Below are positions 50,887 to 60,182 of a stretch of DNA of 64,000 nt, piece by piece. The number at the start of each line of letters is the position of its first letter. The stretch's first letter is position 1. A program made the translations under genes and the position numbers. The stretch is from an uncultured Verrucomicrobiota bacterium (GTDB lineage Bacteria; Verrucomicrobiota; Kiritimatiellia; Kiritimatiellales; Tichowtungiaceae), in contig CAIKGD010000016.1 of the NCBI GenBank assembly GCA_903826865.1, forward strand, positions 1-64,000, given 5' to 3'. Under the pieces are notes generated by a model. That model saw only the letters and a program-made list of their open reading frames with translations. It was not told the DNA's origin and searched no databases.

Positions 50887-51735
50887 ATGCACAGAGCAAA
50901 GAAGGTTGAGCGGTGGTTAGGTGTCGCAATCAGCGGATTCTTTATTCTTACTGCAACGGCCGAAAAACTGCCGCTTCCGGCAGACGGGGAATATATTGCC
51001 AACGACATGGAGAGTCAGCAACTCGCTCTGGCCGGGAAAATTGTAAAAATAAAGTTCAACCGGATATCCTATGCAGAAAAAGCAAAGGGTGAGCTGTACG
51101 CCGGCAATCTGCGTTCGTGTGTAAAACCGCAAGGGGACAGCTATGGCGACGTACCGGGAGTTCAGGTGCGGTTTCCAAAGGAAGGAGTGGGCTTTTTTTC
51201 AAAATTTATTCCTAAACCCGGAATTGGAACAGAAGAGTGGATTGCTTCCATGATCGCGTCTGATCGCGGGGAAGTCTACGTTCAGATCAGCACAAACGCC
51301 AAGGCAGGCTTTCTAGCCCTCGGGGATCGTTGTGAAAAGGACGGCGACGAAGCAAAATACGGATGGTCCGCAGACACAGAAGTTCCGGATTTAGCGGGTC
51401 AGAAGAAAGTATCCGTCAGCGATCTGGCTCTTTTTCCGGAACAACTGAATGGAAAAGTTGTGCAGCTGGAGTTTTACCAAGTAAAACGCATCAAGCAGAA
51501 AACGGCTGAAGAATTCAGTGCCTTCGTTTCTTGCGGCAGCGGACACGCTATGATTCCGATTACATTTCCGGCCGCGGCAAGCGTGTTCTTTAAGGAAATA
51601 GCGGATCGGCAAACGGATCCTAAAGCGTGCAGCGTATATGCCCAAGTAACGGTCAGCCCGAAAGGCCTGGTTTCTTTGGAGGCAAAAGGCCGGCGCGCAA
51701 TCGGGGAAGGCGTAGATGCCGCATATAAGTGGTAA
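50887..51735 (+). CDS. Hypothetical secreted protein
   Basis: Signal peptide (VERWLGVAISGFFILTATAEKL); two related halves (LALAGKIVKIKFNRISYAEK / QLNGKVVQLEFYQVKRIKQK). Confidence 0.55.
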   Translation: MHRAKKVERWLGVAISGFFILTATAEKLPLPADGEYIANDMESQQLALAGKIVKIKFNRISYAEKAKGELYAGNLRSCVKPQGDSYGDVPGVQVRFPKEGVGFFSKFIPKPGIGTEEWIASMIASDRGEVYVQISTNAKAGFLALGDRCEKDGDEAKYGWSADTEVPDLAGQKKVSVSDLALFPEQLNGKVVQLEFYQVKRIKQKTAEEFSAFVSCGSGHAMIPITFPAAASVFFKEIADRQTDPKACSVYAQVTVSPKGLVSLEAKGRRAIGEGVDAAYKW

Positions 51736-51747
51736 AGGGGTTCCGCA

Positions 51748-52626
51748 ATGCCCATTAAAAGCATGACAGGCTTCGGCGCGGCCTCTGCGCGTTCAGAAAG
51801 CGCGCTGGTAACGGTCGAGCTGAGCGCGGTAAACCGCAAACAGCTTGATGTCGTAGTTCGTCTGCCGCCGCCGCTCACGGCGCTCGAGTCGCGCGTCCAG
51901 AAAATCATTCAGGAACATATTTCACGCGGGCGGATCAGCGGCGCGGTTCTGCTGGAGTCCGCGAACGGCGGCGCGATGATGCAGATTGATGAGAAACGCG
52001 CTGCCGAAACGATCGGCAGGCTGCGAAGCGCAGCGAAAAAACTGAACCTCAAGGACGATTTGAGCGCCGGAGTGCTTTTGCAGATTCCCGGGTTGCTGAA
52101 AATGCAGACGGCCGAACAGCATCCGGAAGAAATTTTCCAAACACTGGAAAAAGCTCTGCTGGCCGCGCTGAAGAAGCTTGATGTAATGCGGCTTCGTGAA
52201 GGCAAAGCGCTTGAAAACGATCTGCTGGCGCGGCTCAAGCTGCTTGAACAGATGCTTGCGGCCGTTAAACCCCGCGCGCCGCAGATTGTTTCCGGTTACC
52301 GGAAAAAACTTTTACAGGGACTGGATGCGGCGGGACTGAAAAATGCCGCCATGGACGAACGGATCATCAAAGAGATCGCGCTGTTCGCCGAGCGCAGCGA
52401 TATTGCAGAAGAGATTACGCGGCTGGAAAGCCACCTGCAGCAGTTTAAAAAAATTCTGCGCGGCGGCGAGCCCGCCGGACGTCCGCTCGATTTTCTGGCG
52501 CAGGAGCTTTTCCGCGAAATCAACACGATCGGTTCGAAAGCGAACGATCTGAAAATCACGGAACAGGTGGTGCGTTTTAAAACCGAGCTCGAACGCATCC
52601 GGGAGCAGATTCAGAATGTCGAGTAA
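51748..52626 (+). CDS. YicC-family endoribonuclease-like protein
   Basis: IKSMTGFGAASA, LSAVNRKQLDVVVRLPPPL, FLAQELFREINTIGSKANDLKITEQVVRFKTELERIREQIQNVE. Confidence 0.93.
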   Translation: MPIKSMTGFGAASARSESALVTVELSAVNRKQLDVVVRLPPPLTALESRVQKIIQEHISRGRISGAVLLESANGGAMMQIDEKRAAETIGRLRSAAKKLNLKDDLSAGVLLQIPGLLKMQTAEQHPEEIFQTLEKALLAALKKLDVMRLREGKALENDLLARLKLLEQMLAAVKPRAPQIVSGYRKKLLQGLDAAGLKNAAMDERIIKEIALFAERSDIAEEITRLESHLQQFKKILRGGEPAGRPLDFLAQELFREINTIGSKANDLKITEQVVRFKTELERIREQIQNVE

Positions 52627-53221
52627 GTGCAACCCGCTGCTGCTGGTAATTTCCGCGCCGTCGGGCGCGGGGAAATCATCGCTGTGCAACCGGCTGATCG
52701 AAAAATTTCCGGAGATGGTGTATTCGATTTCCTGCACAACGCGCGCGCCGCGCGGCAGTGAACAGAACGGCGTGCATTATCATTTTCTTTCCGAGCAGGA
52801 ATTCTGCGCGCGCATCGCCGCCGGCGATTTTCTGGAGCATGCGCTGGTGCACGGCAACCGCTACGGAACCCTGAAGCAGACCGTGTACGACGCGCTGGCG
52901 CAGGGCCGTGACATCATTATGGATATTGATGTACAGGGCGCACAGCAGATCCGCCGCGCGTGTGAAGCGCTACCCGATGATGATGTGATTAAAAAAAGTT
53001 TCGTTGATATTTTTATCGCGCCGCCTTCCATGGAGGAATTGCGCCGCCGTTTGTGCGGACGTTCCACCGACAGTGACGAAGTGATTGAGCGGCGCATGCG
53101 CAACGCGCACGAAGAAATGAAGCATCAGCCGCATTATCAGCACACGGTTATCAATGATGTTTTTGAAAAAACGGTCGATGAACTTGCAGAAATCATCACG
53201 CGCGGACACCACAACCGGTAG
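52616..53221 (+). CDS. gmk: Guanylate kinase
   Basis: LLVISAPSGAGKSSLCNRLIEKFPEMVYSISCTTRAPRGSEQNGVHYHFLS. Confidence 0.95.
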   Translation: MSSKCNPLLLVISAPSGAGKSSLCNRLIEKFPEMVYSISCTTRAPRGSEQNGVHYHFLSEQEFCARIAAGDFLEHALVHGNRYGTLKQTVYDALAQGRDIIMDIDVQGAQQIRRACEALPDDDVIKKSFVDIFIAPPSMEELRRRLCGRSTDSDEVIERRMRNAHEEMKHQPHYQHTVINDVFEKTVDELAEIITRGHHNR

Positions 53222-53252
53222 TAAAATTTTTTTTGTTTTCCACAAACTGTAG

Positions 53253-53281
53253 TTGCAAGTAAAAAAAATTACCGCTATACC
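53253..53281 (+). promoter_or_regulatory. Candidate sigma70-type promoter upstream of the KA-rich micro-ORF
   Basis: TTGCAA - 17 nt - TATACC. Confidence 0.45.
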
Positions 53282-53389
53282 TTCGCATGTACAGGGACAG
53301 GCTGACGTGAAGAAGCGAGAGAGAAGCGGGTAGTAGAAGTGACGTCAGCCGGATAGAAGGGTTAACCCAAGTCACAAAGGAGACAGGAA

Positions 53390-53503
53390 ATGGCAGCTAA
53401 GAAAAAAGTAGCGAAGAAGAAAGTAGCGAAGAAGGCCGTTAAAAAAGTAGCGAAAAAGAAAGTCGCGAAAAAGGCCGTTAAAAAAGTCGCTAAAAAGAAA
53501 TAA
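53390..53503 (+). CDS. 37-aa Lys/Ala/Val-repeat histone-H1-like protein (not in ORF track)
   Basis: AAAGGAGA Shine-Dalgarno then MAAKKKVAKKKVAKKAVKKVAKKKVAKKAVKKVAKKK stop; followed by an intrinsic terminator. Confidence 0.8.
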   Translation: MAAKKKVAKKKVAKKAVKKVAKKKVAKKAVKKVAKKK

Positions 53504-53525
53504 CAGCCTCGGCTGATTAATTCTG

Positions 53526-53555
53526 AACAGCCCCGGTTTCCGGGGCTGTTTTTTT
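53526..53555 (+). terminator. Intrinsic terminator after the KA-rich micro-ORF
   Basis: ACAGCCCCGG-TTT-CCGGGGCTGT followed by a T run. Confidence 0.92.
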
Positions 53556-53633
53556 ATATCCGCAGTTTTTCGTTTCCTTTGAAAAAACCACCCGCTATCC
53601 TCACGCCAATTTAACAGAAGCAGGCCGCGCCGT

Positions 53634-54089
53634 ATGAAATGTCCGAAGTGCGAGCATCGTGAAAACAAAGTTATAGACAGCCGCGAAGTGCGGGAAGGCA
53701 CCGCCATCCGCCGCCGCCGGCTTTGCCTGAACTGCGGGCACCGGTTCACCACCTATGAAGAAGTTCTGCGCGCCGCGCTGCAGGTCATCAAGCGCGACGG
53801 CCGCCGCGAAGAGCTTTCCCGCGAAAAACTGATGCAAAGCATCGTGGTTGCCTGCCAGAAACGGCCGATCAGCATCCAGCAGATCGAGCAGATGACCAGC
53901 AGTGTCATCACACAGGGCGAAGCCGAATACGAACGCGAAATTCCTTCCACCGCGCTCGGCACCAAAGTAATGGCGCTGCTCGAAAAACTTGATGAAGTCG
54001 CCTATGTGCGTTTTGCCTCCGTTTACCGGCGCTTCAAAGACGTCAATCAATTCATGAACGAAGCCGAAAGGCTGATCGGGCGCGAATGA
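53634..54089 (+). CDS. nrdR: Transcriptional repressor NrdR
   Basis: MKCPKCEHRENKVIDSREVREGTAIRRRRLCLNCGHRFTTYE zinc ribbon plus ATP-cone. Confidence 0.96.
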   Translation: MKCPKCEHRENKVIDSREVREGTAIRRRRLCLNCGHRFTTYEEVLRAALQVIKRDGRREELSREKLMQSIVVACQKRPISIQQIEQMTSSVITQGEAEYEREIPSTALGTKVMALLEKLDEVAYVRFASVYRRFKDVNQFMNEAERLIGRE

Positions 54090-54739
54090 TTGATATGTAC
54101 CAGAGCCGCCGGCTTGATGAACGCCGTCTTTGGTCCGGCCATGTACAGCAGCTTTTCCAAACACTGGAAATCGACGGCCGCGCCGCCGCGCAGGACATCT
54201 CCGAAAGTGTGGCGGTTTTCTGTCAGCATCACGCGCACATGCCGGAGCACACGCTTTCGCTGCTTATGGCCCGTTCGTTCTGCATCGCCGGCGACGCCGA
54301 AGCCGCCGGACGGATTCTCCGCCATGACCGTACGCACTGTTCGCATACCGGATCGTGGCTCGAAGTGCTTTCCTCCGGATATCCGTTTCCCGAACTCTAT
54401 CCTCTTTTTTCCTCCCGCGCCTTGCGGCCGCAGAGTCTGACTTCCGCGGGGCCGCTCTGGGTGCTCGATTTCGACCGGATCCAGCTGACCGAGGCCGACC
54501 GCCATGAACTGATTCTGTTTCAAACCGTGCGGACGCTGACGGAAAAAGTTTCCAACGTCTGGAAAAAAACAGACGGGCGGGGCACGCTCGGCGTAAAGGG
54601 GCTTCTGCGGCTGACACAATTTGTCCGCGGCAGACAGGACTCGCACCAGCTTTCCGGCCACATTCGCGATGTGCTGGCGCTCCGCGCGCGCAAAAACGGC
54701 TGGGCTGCCTCGCCGTCTGTGCTCCTCTTAGACCTTTGA
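54086..54739 (+). CDS. Hypothetical protein between nrdR and lnt
   Basis: 217-aa ORF overlapping the nrdR stop by 4 nt (ATGA), same orientation as neighbours. Confidence 0.6.
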   Translation: MIDMYQSRRLDERRLWSGHVQQLFQTLEIDGRAAAQDISESVAVFCQHHAHMPEHTLSLLMARSFCIAGDAEAAGRILRHDRTHCSHTGSWLEVLSSGYPFPELYPLFSSRALRPQSLTSAGPLWVLDFDRIQLTEADRHELILFQTVRTLTEKVSNVWKKTDGRGTLGVKGLLRLTQFVRGRQDSHQLSGHIRDVLALRARKNGWAASPSVLLLDL

Positions 54740-56304
54740 ACAACCGGATATCTGTCGTGAAAAAAACACTTCCCACCCTTGCGGCCGTTTTCAGCGGCAT
54801 TCTGTTTTTCCTGAGTTTCCCGCCGTTCAGCGTTTCTTTTTGCGGCTGGATTGCGCCGGTTCCGCTGATTCTGGCCTGTGCAGGAAAAACTCCGCGCCGC
54901 GCGGCGTTTCTCGGCTGGCTGGCCGGCACGGTCTTTTTTCTGAGCTCGCTCTACTGGCTGCGGCATGTCACTTGGCTGGGCACGATCGGGCTGGCGATGT
55001 ACTGCGCACTTTATTTCATTCCGTTCGCGGTGTTTATTTCGCTCCGCCGCTGTGCGTGGCGCAGTGCAAACGGATGGAAAAACACCGGCTGGATGCTGGG
55101 CGCGGCGGCCGTCTGGGTTTCCGGAGAGTATCTGCGCGCGCATATCATCACCGGCTTTCCGTGGAATCTGCTCGGCGGCAGCCAGTATAAAGAACTGCCG
55201 TGCATTCAAATTGCGGAATGGGGCGGGGTCTATGCCGTTTCAGCGCTGATGGTTTTTGTCAGCGCGGCGGTCGCCGTCACGGTTCTCCAATACGCAACCG
55301 GTTTGCGGCGCACCTACCGGATGCACATCGAGTTGATGTGTTCACTGCTGGCCGTCGCGGCGGTCTGGTCGCTTGGTATTCAGAAACTGCTGCACAAACC
55401 GGAATCCAAAGGAACGCCGGTGCGCGCAGCGCTCATTCAGCCGAATATTCCTGAGGTTGGAAACTGGGAGGTGGCTGATCCGGAAGTGGTTTATGAGCGG
55501 CTCGAGCGGCTCACCGCATTCGTACAGCATACGCCGGATCTCGATCTCATCATCTGGCCGGAAACCGCGCTGCCTGACTTTGTCCGTTACAGCGAACGCA
55601 GTGCGGGGCTGGTGAAAAAGCTGGTCACCAACGGCGTTCCGCTGCTGGCCGGGAGCATGGACATGACCTGGCTCGCGAACGGTCAGCCGGAGTATTACAA
55701 CGCCAGCATGCTGTTTAATACGCGCGGCGAGCTGCTCGGCGCTTATTACAAACAGCATTTGGTGCTCTTCGGCGAATATATTCCGTTCGAAGGGAAAATT
55801 CCGCTGATCAATGCGCTGACGCCTATCGGCTCCAGCTTTACGCCGGGCCGCTCGGCGGTGCTGTTCAAGCGCCCCGGGGATGATCGCCGGTTCAGCGTGC
55901 TGATCTGTTTTGAAGATTCGCTTCCGTACCTTGCGCGCCGCGCGGCGCGTGCCGGCGCGACCTGGCTGATCAATCAAACCAACGATTCGTGGTTCGATCC
56001 GGACTGCGGCTCGGTGCAGCATCTGGCCAACGCAGTGTTCCGCTGCATAGAGACCCGCCTGCCGATGCTGCGCTGCGCCAACACCGGCATCACCTGCGCG
56101 GTTGATCCGTTCGGACGGATTAATCAGGCGCTCAAACCCCGCACCGAAGGATTCCAGGTTGTGGAAACCGTTCCGGCCGATCCGGCGCGCGCGGCGACCT
56201 TCTATGTCCGGTTCGGCGACCTTTTCGCGCAGGCTTGCCTCGCCGGGAGCGTTGCGTTATTTATCGTTCTCTTTATCCAACGCCGGAAAACAAAAAATGC
56301 TTGA
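54736..56304 (+). CDS. lnt: Apolipoprotein N-acyltransferase
   Basis: SFPPFSVSFCGWIAPVPLI, LIIWPETALPDF, LLAGSMD, FGEYIPFEGKIPL, CFEDSLPYLARRAARAGATWLINQTNDSWF. Confidence 0.93.
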   Translation: MNNRISVVKKTLPTLAAVFSGILFFLSFPPFSVSFCGWIAPVPLILACAGKTPRRAAFLGWLAGTVFFLSSLYWLRHVTWLGTIGLAMYCALYFIPFAVFISLRRCAWRSANGWKNTGWMLGAAAVWVSGEYLRAHIITGFPWNLLGGSQYKELPCIQIAEWGGVYAVSALMVFVSAAVAVTVLQYATGLRRTYRMHIELMCSLLAVAAVWSLGIQKLLHKPESKGTPVRAALIQPNIPEVGNWEVADPEVVYERLERLTAFVQHTPDLDLIIWPETALPDFVRYSERSAGLVKKLVTNGVPLLAGSMDMTWLANGQPEYYNASMLFNTRGELLGAYYKQHLVLFGEYIPFEGKIPLINALTPIGSSFTPGRSAVLFKRPGDDRRFSVLICFEDSLPYLARRAARAGATWLINQTNDSWFDPDCGSVQHLANAVFRCIETRLPMLRCANTGITCAVDPFGRINQALKPRTEGFQVVETVPADPARAATFYVRFGDLFAQACLAGSVALFIVLFIQRRKTKNA

Positions 56305-57418
56305 GGAACTGAAAGGGAAAATGACAGTTGTCCGCGCACGCATGGAAGAAATGCGCGGATACCTCGGCATCAACGAAAAGATCGCCGAACTCAGCCGCCT
56401 TGAAGCGGAAACGCTTTCACCCGGCTTCTGGAGCGACCAAACCCGGACGGCGGTCAATATTGCCGCCACCAAAGCCGCCAAAGCCGTGCTGGGCCCTTTT
56501 CAGAAAATCGAAGCGTCGCTCGGCGACGCCGGAGTGATGCTGGAACTCGCCGAAGCGGAAGACGAGACCGGCCGGGAGCTGGCCGCAAAAGAAATCGAAC
56601 AGATGCTTTCCGACTGCGAAAACAGTTTCCGGGCATTGGAAATGCAGTCGCTGCTTGGCGGACCGATGGATTCCAAAAACGCCTATCTCAGTTTGCACGC
56701 GGGTGCGGGCGGCACCGAGTCGTGCGACTGGGCGGACATGCTCTATCGCATGTACCGCCGCTATGCCGAGCGCAACGGATTTACTGTGGACATCCTTGAT
56801 ATGCAGCCGGGCGAAGAGGCGGGGCTTAAGAGCGTGGCTTTTCAGGTTTCCGGCGACTACGCCTATGGTAATCTCAAAAGCGAACGCGGCGTTCACCGGC
56901 TGGTGCGTATCAGCCCGTTTGACTCCGCCGCCCGCCGCCACACCTCGTTCGTCGCGCTCGATGTCACCGCAGAAATCGACGACGACGTTGAGGTTGAGAT
57001 TGAAGAAAAGGATCTGCGGATCGACACCTACCGCTCAAGCGGCAAAGGCGGACAGCACGTTAACACCACCGATTCCGCTGTGCGCATCGTCCACATTCCG
57101 TCCGGCATTATCACGCAATGTCAGGCCGAACGCTCTCAGCACAAGAACCGCGACAAAGCCATGAAGATGCTGCGCGCCAAAGTGTACGAGTACGAGCTGG
57201 ACAAAAAGAAACAGGCCGCAGAGCAGTTTTATGGAGCCAAGGGGGAAATTGCCTGGGGCCATCAGATCCGCTCGTACGTCATGCAGCCCTATACGATGGT
57301 GAAAGATCACCGCACAGACGAGCAAACCGGTAATGTGCAAAGTGTACTCGACGGCAATCTGAGCGCGTTTATGGAAGCGTATCTTAAAATGCAGCAAAAA
57401 GAGGCGGCCGGCGGATGA
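56297..57418 (+). CDS. prfB: Peptide chain release factor 2
   Basis: LHAGAGGTESCDWADMLYRMY, RISPFDSAARRHTSF (SPF), SSGKGGQHVNTTDSAVRI (GGQ); ATG at MLEELKGK overlapping the lnt stop. Confidence 0.94.
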   Translation: MLEELKGKMTVVRARMEEMRGYLGINEKIAELSRLEAETLSPGFWSDQTRTAVNIAATKAAKAVLGPFQKIEASLGDAGVMLELAEAEDETGRELAAKEIEQMLSDCENSFRALEMQSLLGGPMDSKNAYLSLHAGAGGTESCDWADMLYRMYRRYAERNGFTVDILDMQPGEEAGLKSVAFQVSGDYAYGNLKSERGVHRLVRISPFDSAARRHTSFVALDVTAEIDDDVEVEIEEKDLRIDTYRSSGKGGQHVNTTDSAVRIVHIPSGIITQCQAERSQHKNRDKAMKMLRAKVYEYELDKKKQAAEQFYGAKGEIAWGHQIRSYVMQPYTMVKDHRTDEQTGNVQSVLDGNLSAFMEAYLKMQQKEAAGG

Positions 57419-58233
57419 ACATATTAGAAGAAATCATCGCCAATAAACGGCGCGAGATCGAGACGCCCGGATATTTTCAGACGCTGGAAAAAGTGATCGA
57501 AAACCTTCCGCACGTTGGTACTGCTTGTACCGCTTGCGACGGAAACCCGGCGCGCCAGCCCGTCCCGGACTTCATCGCGGCGCTGAAAGCTGCGCCTATC
57601 GGCTTGATTGCCGAAGTGAAGCGGAAATCGCCGTCGGCCGGGCCGATCCGCGAGCCGTTTGATCCTGCCGCGATCGCCTGTGCTTATGAAAAAGCAGGCG
57701 CGCGAGCCGTTTCGTGTCTGATGGATTCCGCCTATTTCGGCGGCGGCGAAGAGCAGTGGAACACGGTGCGCGCGGCAACTTCCCTGCCGATGCTTTATAA
57801 GGAGTTCGTCATTGATCCGCGCCAGATCTTCCTTGCCGAAGCGCTCGGCGCGTCAGCCGTTTTGCTGATTGCCGCCGCACTCAGTGATGCCGAACTTAAA
57901 AAATATATCCGGCTGACGGAGGCGTCCGGCATGACGCCGCTGGTGGAGGTGCATACGGCAGAAGAAATGAAGCGGGCCGCCGCCGCCGGCGCGGACTGCA
58001 TCGGCATCAATAACCGCAATTTGAAGACCTTCGAAACGAAAATTGAAACCACGCTAAATCTTCGCCAATTGTCACCGCAAGGCTGCACCCTGATCAGTGA
58101 AAGCGGCATCCGGAACGCGGAAGATATTAAAATGCTGCGCGAGGCGGGGATTTCTGCGGTTCTGGTCGGCGAAAGTCTGCTGCGGCAGTCCGATATCGGC
58201 GCGGCGGTTCGAGCGTTAATGAACTTATCGTAG
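57415..58233 (+). CDS. trpC: Indole-3-glycerol phosphate synthase
   Basis: MNILEEIIANKRREIE, GLIAEVKRKSPSAGPI, IGINNRNLKTFE, LISESGIRNAEDI. Confidence 0.95.
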   Translation: MNILEEIIANKRREIETPGYFQTLEKVIENLPHVGTACTACDGNPARQPVPDFIAALKAAPIGLIAEVKRKSPSAGPIREPFDPAAIACAYEKAGARAVSCLMDSAYFGGGEEQWNTVRAATSLPMLYKEFVIDPRQIFLAEALGASAVLLIAAALSDAELKKYIRLTEASGMTPLVEVHTAEEMKRAAAAGADCIGINNRNLKTFETKIETTLNLRQLSPQGCTLISESGIRNAEDIKMLREAGISAVLVGESLLRQSDIGAAVRALMNLS

Positions 58234-58285
58234 TTTGCGCTTGAAATACAAAGTCCGCCGACTATTCTCCTTGTCTCTTTCTTGC

Positions 58286-58361
58286 GGGGGCGTAGCTCAA
58301 TGGTTAGAGTGCCAGCCTGTCACGCTGGATGTTGCGGGTTCGAGTCCCGTCGCTCCCGCCA
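58286..58361 (+). tRNA. tRNA-Asp(GTC), CCA encoded
   Basis: GGGGGCGTAGCTCAATGGTTAGAGTGCCAGCCTGTCACGCTGG...GGGTTCGAGTCCCGTCGCTCCCGCCA. Confidence 0.96.
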
Positions 58362-58410
58362 CTTTTTCCCACCGCATCGGCCTGTCTTCGGGAAAGACGA
58401 TTCAAAGATA

Positions 58411-58484
58411 TCGGGGAAACAGGATTCGAACCTGCGACTTCTTGGTCCCAAACCAAGCGCTCTACCAGACTGAGCTACTCCCCG
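58411..58484 (-). tRNA. tRNA-Pro(TGG), no encoded CCA
   Basis: Reverse complement CGGGGAGTAGCTCAGTCTGGTAGAGCGCTTGGTTTGGGACCAAGAAGTCGCAGGTTCGAATCCTGTTTCCCCGA. Confidence 0.95.
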
Positions 58485-58588
58485 TTCTCAAAGAGCGCGA
58501 TAATATCGGGTAAGCTTCCGGCAAACGCAATATTAAACCGGCTTCGGCTTGCGTTTGGCCCCTCTTTCCAAGTAACCTTTGCGGCATT

Positions 58589-59383
58589 GTGACTGACACG
58601 CTGATCATTATTCCGACTTACAATGAGTGCGAAAACATTCGCGCGGCGGCTGCCGCTGTTTTTGCAAATTCGCCGGACGTGGATATTCTTTTTGTCGATG
58701 ACAACTCTCCGGACGGCACCGGCGACATTGCGGATGAAATGGCTGCTGCCGATCCGCGCGTGCAGGTGATGCACCGCAAAGAGAAAAACGGATTGGGGCG
58801 CGCCTATATTGCCGGCTTCAAATGGGCGCTGGAGCGACAGTACGAATTCATTTGCGAAATGGACGCCGACCTTTCCCACGACCCGGCGGATATTCCCAAA
58901 CTGCGCGCTGCGGCCAAAGACGCGGGACTGGTTCTTGGCTCGCGTTATCTCAACGGCATCCGCGTCATCAACTGGCCGTTACGACGGCTTGTCCTGAGCC
59001 GCGGTGCCGGCCTTTATGTGAAATTTGTTACAGGCATGCACTTCACTGATCCAACCGGCGGCTTCAAGTGTTTCCGGCGCTGTGTACTGGAGACCATTCC
59101 GCTCGACAGGATTGAATCCAGCGGCTACTCCTTTCAGGTTGAGATGACGCATTTGGCCTGGCGCATCGGCTGCCGGATTGTCGAAGTGCCGATTGTTTTC
59201 GAAGAGCGCCGTTCCGGCGCTTCAAAAATGTCGAAGAACATCATTTTCGAAGCGCTCGGAATAGTCTGGAAGCTTTACTTCCGTGCGCGCTTCAGCCGTG
59301 CGCCGGTGTGTCCTGTTCAACCCGGCTCCGGGCGCTTCAAATGCTGTCAGCCGCAGCGCCGGCCAGCGCGACCCACTGTTTAA
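58589..59383 (+). CDS. GT2 polyprenol-phosphate mannosyltransferase-like (DPM1 type)
   Basis: LIIIPTYNECENIRAAAAAV, DVDILFVDDNSPDGTGDIADEM, CEMDADLSHDP, TDPTGGFKCFRR. Confidence 0.92.
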   Translation: MTDTLIIIPTYNECENIRAAAAAVFANSPDVDILFVDDNSPDGTGDIADEMAAADPRVQVMHRKEKNGLGRAYIAGFKWALERQYEFICEMDADLSHDPADIPKLRAAAKDAGLVLGSRYLNGIRVINWPLRRLVLSRGAGLYVKFVTGMHFTDPTGGFKCFRRCVLETIPLDRIESSGYSFQVEMTHLAWRIGCRIVEVPIVFEERRSGASKMSKNIIFEALGIVWKLYFRARFSRAPVCPVQPGSGRFKCCQPQRRPARPTV

Positions 59384-60182
59384 TGGGTATCTGTTCCGGG
59401 CGCGTCGCCGGATCAATTCCGCATTTTTCCAAACACGGGAAAAATTCCGGCGCATTTTTCCGGAGGTTGGAACCGATCTGCTTGCGGCGCTGCGTAAAGC
59501 AGAGTTTTATCAGTTTTTTAAAACGGGAATAATCGGCGACTTCAGCCAGCGGCCCGGCGCGCTTCTCGAAACGGACGACCGATGACCATACTTTCGGCGC
59601 GGGCATAAAGCAGGTCGGACTGACCTGCTTTATGTTTTTCACGTCGTAGTTCAGCTGCGACCAGATGGCCAGCGGCCCGTAGTCTTTACCGCCCGGCTGT
59701 GCGGTCAGACGGTCGGCCACTTCTCGCTGCACCATAAATATCATCCGCACCGGCAGCGGGTGCGCTTCGAGCGCGTTAACAATGAACCGGCTTCCCACGG
59801 AGTAGGGCAGATTGGCAACGACCTTGTTGATGCCGCCAGAAAAAAGCGCACTCAGATTCACATCGAGCACATCCTGCTCAATCAACGGAAGATTTTTAAA
59901 ATGAGCCAGCAGGTGAGCCGCCATGGTTTTATCTTTTTCAATGGCGGTGAGCCTGGTGCCGGTTGCCAGCAAGGCCTGTGTAAGCGCGCCGAGGCCGGGA
60001 CCGATTTCAAGCAGCTGATCGGCCGGAGAAATTTCTGCGGCCGCGACGATGATGCCGAGAATGTTTCCATCGATCAGATAATTCTGCCCGAGTCCTTTAT
60101 TCGGACGGTGATCGAGTGAGTCGAGCAGCGCACGGATCACAGAAGGGCTGGTGAGTTTGCCGAGGGCTTTCATTTTTTCCAC
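59337..60182 (-). CDS. rsmA: 16S rRNA (adenine1518/1519-N6)-dimethyltransferase RsmA (KsgA)
   Basis: NKGLGQNYLIDGNI, LLEIGPGLGALTQALL, VVANLPYSVGSRFIVNAL. Confidence 0.95.
   Translation of the reverse strand: MEKMKALGKLTSPSVIRALLDSLDHRPNKGLGQNYLIDGNILGIIVAAAEISPADQLLEIGPGLGALTQALLATGTRLTAIEKDKTMAAHLLAHFKNLPLIEQDVLDVNLSALFSGGINKVVANLPYSVGSRFIVNALEAHPLPVRMIFMVQREVADRLTAQPGGKDYGPLAIWSQLNYDVKNIKQVSPTCFMPAPKVWSSVVRFEKRAGPLAEVADYSRFKKLIKLCFTQRRKQIGSNLRKNAPEFFPCLEKCGIDPATRPEQIPIKQWVALAGAAADSI

Noticed and set aside
53390-53503. Possibility that the KA-rich ORF is only a low-complexity repeat
   Set aside because: Promoter-like sequence, RBS, exact start/stop and terminator argue for a gene; kept as a feature rather than as a repeat
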